From Burkholderiales bacterium (GTDB lineage: Bacteria > Pseudomonadota > Gammaproteobacteria > Burkholderiales > Burkholderiaceae_C), in assembly GCA_021414305.1 (NCBI GenBank), contig JAIOOS010000027.1, positions 124,001-188,000 of the forward strand: a DNA stretch of 64,000 bases. Reading direction: 5' to 3'. Each line of letters starts with the position of its first letter. Position 1 is the first letter of the stretch. The notes under the pieces were generated by a model, which was given only the letters and a program-made list of their open reading frames with translations, did no database searches and was not told the DNA's origin. The position numbers and the translations under genes were made by a program. Shown here piece by piece: positions 35,903 through 42,948 of the stretch.

Positions 35903-37194
35903 CAGGCCGGCTCCCTGCGCTTGATCTCGGCCTCGATCTCTTCCTGGGCGTGGCTCCAGACGCGAACGAACCCGCGCCGCACCCACTCGAGCAGGCCCAG
36001 GCCGATGGCGAGCACGGCCAGCGGCGCGGCCCAGCTCAGCGCGCTCTGGGTATCGAGCGGGACGCCGACGAAGCTGAACTTCGAGCTGGCTCCGGCGTTG
36101 AGCTGGATGTGATAGATCATCTCGATGATCGCCGAGGCGCCGGCGACCACCAGCGCGCCTGCGAGGAGCAGGCCGGCGTACGGCCGCAGCAGCGGCCCGA
36201 ACTTGCCGAACTTGGCGACGCGCAGGTTCATCATGATCAGGCTGGCGATGCCGCCGGGCGCATACATCACCATGAACAGGAACACCAGGCCGAGGTAGAG
36301 CAGCCAGGCCTTGGTCACCTCCGAGAGCAGCACCGAGGCCAGCACCAGCAGCACCGCGCCGATCATCGGCCCGAAGAAGAAGGTGGCGCCGCCGAGGAAG
36401 GTGAACAGCAGGTAGCCGCCGGAGCGCACCGCGCTCAGACCGTCGGACGCGTTGACGATCTCGAAGTTGATCGACGCCAGCGCGCCACCGATGCCGGCGA
36501 AGAAGCCGGCGATGATGAAGCCGAGGTAGCGCACCCGCTGGGTGTTGTAGCCGATGAACTCGACCCGCTCCGGGTTGTCGCGCACCGCGTTGAGCATGCG
36601 CCCGAGTGGCGTCTTGGTCAGGGCGAACATCAGCGCCGTCGAGATGAAGCAGTAGGCAGCGATCAGGTAATAGACCTGGATCTGCGAGCCGAAGGTGAGG
36701 CCGAGAAAGGGCGTGCCATAGACCCGGTTGGTGGTGACGCCGCCCTCGCCGCCGAAGAAGCCGGGGAACATCAGCGACATTGCCGCCACCAGCTCGCCGA
36801 TGCCGAGCGTGATCATGGCGAAGGTGGTGCCCGACTTCTTGGTCGTGACGTAGCCGAACAGGGCGGCGAAGAACAAACCCGAGAGACCTCCCACCAGGGG
36901 AATCACGACCAGCGGCAAGGGCACCTGCCCTTTGGTCGCCAGGTTCATGGCGTGGACGGCGATGAACGAGCCGAGACCGGTGTAGACGGCGTGGCCGAAG
37001 CTCAGCATGCCGCCCTGGCCGAGCAGGATGTTGTAGCTGAGGCAGATGATGGTCAGGTAGCCCATCTGCGTGAGCATGCTGATCGCCAGGCTGCTGCGAA
37101 ACACGTGCGGCAGCACCGCGAGCAGCAGCGCGAACAGGAGCCAGATCGCGTACGGCCCGAGTTTTCGCCTGGGCGCGAGAGCCACGGTGCTCAT
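35902..37194 (-). CDS. livM: Liv-type ABC transporter permease (LivM type)
   Basis: A 430-residue inner-membrane permease with about ten hydrophobic segments. The conserved SYNILLGQGGMLSFGHAVYTG loop and the NPERVEFIGYNTQRVRYLGF EAA-like loop mark it as LivM. It pairs with LivH to form the channel. Its start overlaps the livH stop by one base (TGATG). Length is close to E. coli LivM. Confidence 0.92.
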   Translation of the reverse strand: MSTVALAPRRKLGPYAIWLLFALLLAVLPHVFRSSLAISMLTQMGYLTIICLSYNILLGQGGMLSFGHAVYTGLGSFIAVHAMNLATKGQVPLPLVVIPLVGGLSGLFFAALFGYVTTKKSGTTFAMITLGIGELVAAMSLMFPGFFGGEGGVTTNRVYGTPFLGLTFGSQIQVYYLIAAYCFISTALMFALTKTPLGRMLNAVRDNPERVEFIGYNTQRVRYLGFIIAGFFAGIGGALASINFEIVNASDGLSAVRSGGYLLFTFLGGATFFFGPMIGAVLLVLASVLLSEVTKAWLLYLGLVFLFMVMYAPGGIASLIMMNLRVAKFGKFGPLLRPYAGLLLAGALVVAGASAIIEMIYHIQLNAGASSKFSFVGVPLDTQSALSWAAPLAVLAIGLGLLEWVRRGFVRVWSHAQEEIEAEIKRREPA

Positions 37195-38141
37195 CAGCCC
37201 TCCCGCTTTCCGAGCAGGCCCTTGGGCCGGAAGATCAGGATCAGCACCAGGAACAGGTACGGCAGGATGGGCGCGACCTGCGCCACGCTGAGGCTGAGCA
37301 GCTCCCAGCCGAAGGTCTGGTCGGTGATCTTGAAGCCGAGCGCCCCGAGCAGGGTCGCCAGCGACTGGTCGATCGCGACCGCGAAGGTCTGCACCACGCC
37401 GATCAGGAGCGAGGCGAGAAAGGCGCCCGCGAGCGAGCCCATGCCGCCGACCACGACGACGACGAACACGATCGAGCCGACGGCGCCAGCCATCGCCGGC
37501 TCGGTGACGTAGGTGTTGCCGCCGATCACCCCCGCCAGTGCCGCGAGCGCGGCGCCGCCGCCGAACACGAGCATGAAGACGCGGGGCACGTTGTGGCCGA
37601 GTGCCTCGACCGTCTCGGGATGGGTGAGCGCCGCCTGGATCACCAGGCCGATGCGGGTGCGGGTGAGCAGCAGCCAGACCGCGAGCAGCATCAGCAGCGC
37701 AAGCAGCATGATGAACGAGCGCGACTTCGGGAACTGGGTGCCGAAGAGCGTGAACAGCGGCCCCTGCAGCTGCGCCGGCAGCACGTAAGGAACGGTCGCG
37801 CGACCCCAGACCAGCTGCACCACCTCGAGGATGAGGTACGAGAGGCCGAAGGTCACGAGCAGCTCGGGCACGTGGCCGAACTTGTGAACGCGGCGCAGGC
37901 TGTAGCGCTCGAACGCGGCGCCGAGCAGGCCGACCAGGAGGGGCGCGATCAGCAGCGCCGGCCAGAAGCCGATCGCCACCGAGATCGTGTAGGCGAAGTA
38001 GGCCCCCAGCATGTAGAAGCTGGTGTGCGCGAAATTGAGCACGCCCATCATGCTGAAGATCAGCGTGAGACCCGAGCTCAGCATGAACAGCAGCAGCCCG
38101 TAGCTGAGCCCGTTCAGGAGCGAGATGACGAAGAATTCCAC
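37194..38141 (-). CDS. livH: Liv-type ABC transporter permease (LivH type)
   Basis: A 315-residue polytopic permease with eight or so hydrophobic segments. Conserved LivH features are SSGLTLIFSMMGVLNFAH near residue 22 and VVVVGGMGSLAGAFLASLLIGVVQTFAV near 240. It precedes livM and follows livK after a terminator-like hairpin, so part of the transcript may stop between livK and livH; substrate-binding proteins are often made in excess this way. Confidence 0.92.
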   Translation of the reverse strand: MEFFVISLLNGLSYGLLLFMLSSGLTLIFSMMGVLNFAHTSFYMLGAYFAYTISVAIGFWPALLIAPLLVGLLGAAFERYSLRRVHKFGHVPELLVTFGLSYLILEVVQLVWGRATVPYVLPAQLQGPLFTLFGTQFPKSRSFIMLLALLMLLAVWLLLTRTRIGLVIQAALTHPETVEALGHNVPRVFMLVFGGGAALAALAGVIGGNTYVTEPAMAGAVGSIVFVVVVVGGMGSLAGAFLASLLIGVVQTFAVAIDQSLATLLGALGFKITDQTFGWELLSLSVAQVAPILPYLFLVLILIFRPKGLLGKREG

Positions 38142-38178
38142 GTCGGGTCCGAGGGGTGGCGGGAAAGGGTGTGGGGCT

Positions 38179-38217
38179 AAAAAAACAGCCGGTGGGCGAC
38201 TCGCATCACCCGCCGGC
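38179..38217 (-). terminator. hairpin with T7 tract between livK and livH
   Basis: On the minus strand GCCGGCGGGTGA pairs with TCGCCCACCGGC (one mismatch, one G.U pair), with a short loop, followed closely by TTTTTTT. It lies just after the livK stop and would let most transcripts end there, with read-through into livHMGF. Confidence 0.65.
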
Positions 38218-38239
38218 GTGTCGGAGGCTCAGCGCGAGG

Positions 38240-39475
38240 TCAGGGCGACGGACGCTTCATGTCGCAGGACGTCGGCGTGCTCGCGACATACGGCTCCAGA
38301 TACTTGACCGGGGCGAAGGTGAAGCCGGTGTTCTCGACGCTGTAGCTGTTCTTCGCGTCGACCTTCTGCCACTTCGAGATCCACAGGCCCTGCTGCATCT
38401 GGTGGTCGGTCTTCCTGATCTGGCTGTCGCCGTTGAAGCCCTTGAAGCTGAGGCCTTCCATCGCGCCCGCGACCTTCATCGGATCGGTCGACTTGGCCTT
38501 GGCCATCGCCTCGCCGAGCAGGACGATCGCGTTGTAGATCGAGAAGGTGTACATGTCGTCGTTGTACTTCTTCTTGTAGGCGTCGACGAGCTGGCGAACC
38601 TCGCCGCCGTAGTTCGAGTGGTTATAGGCGATCTGGTAGACCTCGAGATCGCCGCCCGCGGCCAGCGCCGTGGGGGTGCCCGAGACGCCGGCGTAGTAGG
38701 CGAAGATCGGCACCTTCAGGCCGGAATCGTTGAGGGCCTTGATCAGGAGCGTCATGTCCTGGCCCCAGTTGCCGGTGACGATGGCGTCGGCGCCCGACTG
38801 CTTGATCTTGGCGACGTACGGGGCGAAGTCCTTCACCTGCCCGAGCGGGTGCAGGTCGTCGCCGACGATCTTGGCGTCGGGGCGGTTGCGCGCCAGGCCT
38901 TCCTTGAAGTACTTGGCGACCTGCTGGCCGTGCGAGTAGTTCTGGTTGATCAGGTAGACCTTGGTGACCTTGGGCTGGTCCTTCATGAACGCGGTCAGCG
39001 CCGCCATCTTCATCGACGTGTCGGCGTCGAGGCGGAAGTGCGAGAAGGTGCACTTCTCGTTGGTCAGCACCGGGTCGACCGCCGCGTAGTTGAAGTAGAC
39101 GATCTCCTTGCCCGGATTGCGCTCGTTGTGCTTGGCGACGGCGTCGGCCAGCGGCACGGCGACGTTCGAGCCGTTGCCCTGGGTCACGTAGCGAAAGCCC
39201 TGGTCGGCGGCGGCCTTGAGCAGGTTGAGCGCTTCCTGCGGAGAGCTCTTGCTGTCCATGCCCACGACTTCGAACTTGACGCCGGCCGGGTTCTTGGCGG
39301 AGAAGTGCTCGGCGACGAGCTGCCAGGTGCGCAGCTGGTTCTGGCCGACGTTGGCGAACGGACCGGAGAGGCCCTCGATCATGGCGATCTTGACCGTCTC
39401 GCCCTTCTGGGCAAAAGCGCCGGACGCGGCCGCGGCCATGAGGCTGGCGGCAACGAGCTTGTGTGCGAATTTCAT
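38240..39475 (-). CDS. livK: periplasmic substrate-binding protein (Liv/FcbT-like type I)
   Basis: A 411-residue periplasmic binding protein of the type I fold. A signal peptide ends GAFAQ, then VKIAMIEGLSGPFANVGQNQ. It is related to branched-chain amino acid or aromatic/organic acid binding proteins. VVGMDSKSSPQEALNLLKAA and TVGNWGQDMTLLIKAL-like segments follow the usual pattern. I start at MKFAHKLVAASL with AGGAGA about nine bases upstream. Given the acyl-CoA genes downstream, the substrate may be an organic acid rather than an amino acid. It is the first gene of the 39.5 to 23.1 kb block. Confidence 0.9.
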   Translation of the reverse strand: MKFAHKLVAASLMAAAASGAFAQKGETVKIAMIEGLSGPFANVGQNQLRTWQLVAEHFSAKNPAGVKFEVVGMDSKSSPQEALNLLKAAADQGFRYVTQGNGSNVAVPLADAVAKHNERNPGKEIVYFNYAAVDPVLTNEKCTFSHFRLDADTSMKMAALTAFMKDQPKVTKVYLINQNYSHGQQVAKYFKEGLARNRPDAKIVGDDLHPLGQVKDFAPYVAKIKQSGADAIVTGNWGQDMTLLIKALNDSGLKVPIFAYYAGVSGTPTALAAGGDLEVYQIAYNHSNYGGEVRQLVDAYKKKYNDDMYTFSIYNAIVLLGEAMAKAKSTDPMKVAGAMEGLSFKGFNGDSQIRKTDHQMQQGLWISKWQKVDAKNSYSVENTGFTFAPVKYLEPYVASTPTSCDMKRPSP

Positions 39476-39527
39476 CGGAAAAGATCTCCTGGTCGGCTGT
39501 TTTCTGAGGCGCAACGAGAGTACAAGT

Positions 39528-39540
39528 TTTGCTGGGCAAA
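39528..39540. promoter_or_regulatory. palindrome in the livK upstream region
   Basis: TTTGC-TGG-GCAAA, extendable to GTTTTGC...GCAAAC, lies about 53 bases before the livK start. This is a plausible operator half-site pair. The same gap (39476-39707) also has a GCCCGT-CCGGAG-ACGGGC hairpin at 39631-39648, ahead of yciB. I see no certain promoter. Confidence 0.3.
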
Positions 39541-39707
39541 CCCATGAGGGAATGCCCGGAACGGCCTTGGCGCCAGCTGTCGCCAAGGCGACTCCGGTGC
39601 TTGGCCCACCGCCACGCAAGGTCTCGCAGCGCCCGTCCGGAGACGGGCTATAGACTCCCCCGCCAAACGACCGGCCCCTTCAGCTCACCTGCCCGCGAAT
39701 CCCGCCG

Positions 39708-40382
39708 ATGCTCCTCGACTTCCTGCCGATCGTCCTGTTCTTCGTCAGCTACTTCGTGGCCAACGCCAATGCCGAAGCGGCGGCGCGGTTCGCCACCGAG
39801 CATCTCGGCGCCATCGTCTCGGGCGGCGTCGTCGCCTCGGATGTCGCCCCGGTGCTGCTCGCGACCGTGGTGGTCTGCGCGGCGACGCTGCTGCAGATCA
39901 CGGCCCAGCTGGTGATGCGCAAGAAGGTGCATACGCTGCTCTGGGTCACCTTCGCGCTCGTCACCGTGCTCGGCGGCCTGACCGTCTGGTTCCACAACCC
40001 GACCTTCATCAAGTGGAAGCCGAGCGCCGTCTGCTGGGCGATGGCGCTGGTGCTGCTGGTCAGCCAGCTGATCGGCAAGAACCTGCTGCGCACGCTGGTC
40101 GGAAAGCAGTTGCAGCTGCCCGACGTGGTCTGGCAGCGGCTCGGCTTCGCCTGGATCCTGTTCCTCACGCTGACCGGCGTGGCCAACCTGTACGTGGCCT
40201 ACACCTTCTCCACCTCCACCTGGGTCAGCTTCAAGGTCTTCGGCCTGACGGCGCTCAACCTGCTGTTCATCGTCGTCCAGGGCTTCTACATCTCCCGCTA
40301 CCTGGACGACGAGGAGCCGGCGCCGGCGCCGGCGCTGGCCCGGGGCGACAAGGCCGTGGCGGCGGAATCGAGGCCGGGTTGA
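39708..40382 (+). CDS. yciB: septation protein A / YciB-family inner membrane protein
   Basis: A 224-residue membrane protein of five or so helices, starting MLLDFLPIVLFFVSYF, with the family's NPTFIKWKPSAVCW and GKNLLRTLVGKQLQLPDVVWQRL. YciB is needed for normal envelope and division behaviour. An Ala-rich acidic tail of about 20 residues is extra. The following bolA and ppiC genes make the order common in Burkholderiales. Its stop overlaps the bolA TTG. Confidence 0.93.
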   Translation: MLLDFLPIVLFFVSYFVANANAEAAARFATEHLGAIVSGGVVASDVAPVLLATVVVCAATLLQITAQLVMRKKVHTLLWVTFALVTVLGGLTVWFHNPTFIKWKPSAVCWAMALVLLVSQLIGKNLLRTLVGKQLQLPDVVWQRLGFAWILFLTLTGVANLYVAYTFSTSTWVSFKVFGLTALNLLFIVVQGFYISRYLDDEEPAPAPALARGDKAVAAESRPG

Positions 40383-40645
40383 GCGTCTCCGCCGCAGACA
40401 TCGACACCGCGCTGCGCGAGGCCCTGGCGCCGACGGCGCTCGAGGTCCAGGACGACAGCCACCTCCATGCCGGCCACGCCGGGGCGCGGGAGGGGCGTCA
40501 CTTCAGCGTGCGGATCACGAGCGCCGGCTTCGAAGGCCTGAGCAGGGTGGCCCGGCATCGCCTCGTATATGATGCCCTGCACTCCCTGATGCCGCGCGGG
40601 ATCCACGCCCTCGCCATCGACGCCCGAGTCCCGGACGAACCCTGA
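40379..40645 (+). CDS. bolA: BolA-family protein
   Basis: An 88-residue BolA-type protein with TALEVQDDSHLHAGHAGARE and HFSVRITSAGFEGLSRVARHRLVYD, the BolA core; GIHALAIDARVPDE closes it. BolA proteins partner monothiol glutaredoxins in iron-sulfur trafficking. Only a longer spurious frame is in the track. The TTG start at 40379 overlaps the yciB stop codon (TTGA), so translation is probably coupled. Confidence 0.88.
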   Translation: MSVSAADIDTALREALAPTALEVQDDSHLHAGHAGAREGRHFSVRITSAGFEGLSRVARHRLVYDALHSLMPRGIHALAIDARVPDEP

Positions 40646-40727
40646 TCCCCCCGCGCTCTCCGCCGCGTCTGCCCGCGCTCCGCAGGGCTCCGTTCCCAAC
40701 CCGTCAAAGCCCGAAAGGCTCCCGTTC

Positions 40728-41552
40728 ATGATGAAGAAGCGTTTTCTCGCCGCCAGCGTTGCACTGGCCGCATTCGCCGCCGCCGGGCTCGCCCCGTTCG
40801 CCGCCCAGGCCCAGAACATCGCCGTCGTCAACGGCAAGCCGGTGCCGAAGTCGCGCGCCGATGCGGTGATCACCCAGGTGCAGAAGCAGGCGGCGCAGCG
40901 CGGCCAGCAACTCCCGCCCGACATCGACAAGCTGGTGCGCGACAAGGTCGTCACCGACGAGATCCTGGTCCAGGAGGCCGAGCGCCGCGGCCTCGCCGCC
41001 TCGAGCGACTTCAAGCAGCAGATGGAGATCGCCCGGCAGAGCATCCTGATCAGCCTGCTCGCCACCGACGTGGACAAGAAGGCGGTCGTCACCGACGCCG
41101 AGGTCCAGGCCGAGTACGACAAGTTCAAGGCCCAGGCCAGCGGCACCGAATACCGCGTTCGCCACATCCTGGTCGAGAAGGAAGACGAAGCCAAGGCGAT
41201 CGTCGCCCAGCTCAAGGCCGGCGCGAAGTTCGAGGACCTGGCGAAGAAGAACTCCAAGGATCCGGGCTCGGCCGAGAACGGCGGCGACCTCGATTTCGCC
41301 AACGCCGGATCCTACGTGCCCGAGTTCTCGCAGGCCATGGTCAAGCTGACCAAGGGCGCCTACACCGAGGTGCCGGTGAAGACCCAATTCGGCTACCACA
41401 TCATCAAGCTCGAGGACACGCGCGAAGCGAAGTTCCCGCCGCTCGCCGAAGTGAAGCCGCAGATCCAGCAGCGCCTCGCGCAGCAGAAGGCCACCGCGTT
41501 CCGCGACGAGCTCCGCGCCAAGGCGAAGACCGACTACAAGTTCAGCAACTGA
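40728..41552 (+). CDS. periplasmic peptidyl-prolyl isomerase (PpiC/SurA parvulin type)
   Basis: A 274-residue protein with a signal peptide ending FAAQAQ. An N-terminal helical chaperone region follows, and then the parvulin domain at residues 135-235: YRVRHILVEKEDEAKAIV, LAKKNSKDPGSAENGGDLDF and FGYHIIKLEDTR. It catalyses prolyl cis-trans isomerisation and assists folding of outer-membrane proteins. It starts MMKKRFLAASVAL and lies 82 bases after bolA, in the usual yciB-bolA-ppiC order. Confidence 0.93.
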   Translation: MMKKRFLAASVALAAFAAAGLAPFAAQAQNIAVVNGKPVPKSRADAVITQVQKQAAQRGQQLPPDIDKLVRDKVVTDEILVQEAERRGLAASSDFKQQMEIARQSILISLLATDVDKKAVVTDAEVQAEYDKFKAQASGTEYRVRHILVEKEDEAKAIVAQLKAGAKFEDLAKKNSKDPGSAENGGDLDFANAGSYVPEFSQAMVKLTKGAYTEVPVKTQFGYHIIKLEDTREAKFPPLAEVKPQIQQRLAQQKATAFRDELRAKAKTDYKFSN

Positions 41553-41555
41553 CCT

Positions 41556-42227
41556 TCAGGCGAGGATCCGGCCCGCCTCGATCCGGAGCTGCTGATCGCA
41601 GCGGGCGGCGATGGTGCTGTCATGGGTGACCAGCACCAGCGTCGTTCCGGCCTCGCGGTTCAGCTCGAACATCAGCGCCATCACGGTCTCGCCGGTGGCG
41701 AAGTCGAGGCTGCCGGTGGGCTCGTCGGCCAGCAGGAGCGCCGGCTTGACGACGAAGGCGCGGGCCAGGGCGACGCGCTGCTGCTCGCCGCCCGAGAGCA
41801 CGCGCGGATAGTGGCGCAGCCGTTCGCCGAGGCCCACGTGCTTCAGCATCTCGGTCGCCAGCGCCCGCGCGTCGGGGCGGCCCTGCAGCTCGAGGGGAAG
41901 CATCACGTTCTCGAGCGCATTGAGGTTGGCCAGCAGCTGGAAGCTCTGGAAGACGAAGCCCACGCGCTCGGCGCGCACCGCGGCGCGCGCATCCTCGTCG
42001 ATCGCGAACAGGTCGATGCCCGCCAGCCGCACCGTGCCTTCGCTCGGCGTGTCGAGGCCGGCGATGATCGACAGCAGCGTGCTCTTGCCCGAGCCCGAGG
42101 CGCCGACGATCGCGACCGAGCGCTCGCGCGCCAGGGTGAAATCGATGTCGTGGAGAATCGTCAGGGTGCCGGTCGAATCCTGGACGCGCTTGGTCAGGCG
42201 CTCGACGGCGATGATGGGTTCGGACAT
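41556..42227 (-). CDS. ybbA: ABC transporter ATPase, LolD/YbbA type
   Basis: A 223-residue ATPase: Walker [30 protein letters not shown], signature LSGGEQQR, Walker [13 protein letters not shown] and H-loop THD. This is the MacB/LolD/YbbA branch that powers mechanotransmission rather than transport. I use [11 protein letters not shown] as start; the track's longer frame overlaps the divergent gene. Its divergent position next to a tesA-like esterase matches the YbbA-TesA pair of E. coli. No permease partner (YbbP) is in the window on this strand. Confidence 0.88.
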   Translation of the reverse strand: MSEPIIAVERLTKRVQDSTGTLTILHDIDFTLARERSVAIVGASGSGKSTLLSIIAGLDTPSEGTVRLAGIDLFAIDEDARAAVRAERVGFVFQSFQLLANLNALENVMLPLELQGRPDARALATEMLKHVGLGERLRHYPRVLSGGEQQRVALARAFVVKPALLLADEPTGSLDFATGETVMALMFELNREAGTTLVLVTHDSTIAARCDQQLRIEAGRILA

Positions 42228-42249
42228 GGATGAGGCTGGAGTTCTTCTC

Positions 42250-42912
42250 GTGAGGGCGCGTCGCCGCTGGCTCGCGCACTGTAGCGCGGCCTTCCTCGCC
42301 GCCGCGGGGCTCGCCGGATTGCCCTCGTTCGCCGTTGCCGCCACCGGCGCGAAGGCGCACACCATCCTGGTCGTCGGCGACAGTCTCTCGGCCGAATACG
42401 GCCTGCAGCGAGGCAGCGGCTGGGTCGCGCTGCTCGAGGCGCGGCTGGCGCGCGAGCGGCCGGGCACCGGCGTCGTCAACGCCAGCATCAGCGGCGACAC
42501 CACCGCGGGCGGAATCGCCAGGCTGCCCGCCTTGCTGCGCCAGCACAAGCCGACGGTTGTGGTGCTCGAGCTCGGCGGCAACGACGCGCTGCGCGGCCTG
42601 CCGATCGAGACGACGCGCAGCAACCTGGTCGAGATGGCCAAGCTCGCCAAGGCCGCCGGTGCCCGGCTCCTGATCCTCGGGATGCAGATTCCGCCCAACT
42701 ACGGCCGCAGCTACGGCGAGCGCTTCGCGGCGATGTTCGACGAGGTCTCGCGCAGCCAGGGCGCGGCGCTGGTGCCGTTCCTGCTGAAAGGCGTCGCCGA
42801 CATCCCGCAGGCGGAGACGATGTTCCAGGCGGACCGGATCCATCCGCTGGCGAAGGCGCACCCGATCATCCTGGCCAACGTCTGGCCGGTGCTCGAACCG
42901 CTGCTCAAGTAG
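42250..42912 (+). CDS. tesA: periplasmic arylesterase / lysophospholipase TesA-like (SGNH hydrolase)
   Basis: A 220-residue SGNH hydrolase. Its blocks are ILVVGDSLSAEYGL (nucleophile Ser), NASISGDTTAGG, ELGGNDALRGL (Asn oxyanion hole) and the C-terminal DRIHPLAKAH (Asp-His). A signal peptide (LAAAGLAGLPSFAVA) sends it to the periplasm. I start at GTG 42250 with GGAG eight bases upstream; ATG 42226 is an alternative. It hydrolyses acyl esters or thioesters. The divergent ATPase gene starts 22 bases away. Confidence 0.9.
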   Translation: MRARRRWLAHCSAAFLAAAGLAGLPSFAVAATGAKAHTILVVGDSLSAEYGLQRGSGWVALLEARLARERPGTGVVNASISGDTTAGGIARLPALLRQHKPTVVVLELGGNDALRGLPIETTRSNLVEMAKLAKAAGARLLILGMQIPPNYGRSYGERFAAMFDEVSRSQGAALVPFLLKGVADIPQAETMFQADRIHPLAKAHPIILANVWPVLEPLLK

Positions 42913-42922
42913 CGGCTCGCCG

Positions 42923-42940
42923 CCCGGGGCCGGCCCCGGG
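42923..42940. terminator. GC-rich palindrome at the tesA / DUF6600 convergence
   Basis: CCCGGGGCC-GGCCCCGGG is a perfect 18-base palindrome between two convergent stop codons, extended by GCCG/CGGC arms. No T-run follows on either strand, so bidirectional termination is only likely, not certain. Confidence 0.4.
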
Positions 42941-42948
42941 CCCGGCGG

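Noticed and set aside
40013-40378. Upstream half of the 210-codon frame containing bolA
   Set aside because: Overlaps yciB out of frame; only the part from TTG 40379 is BolA-like.
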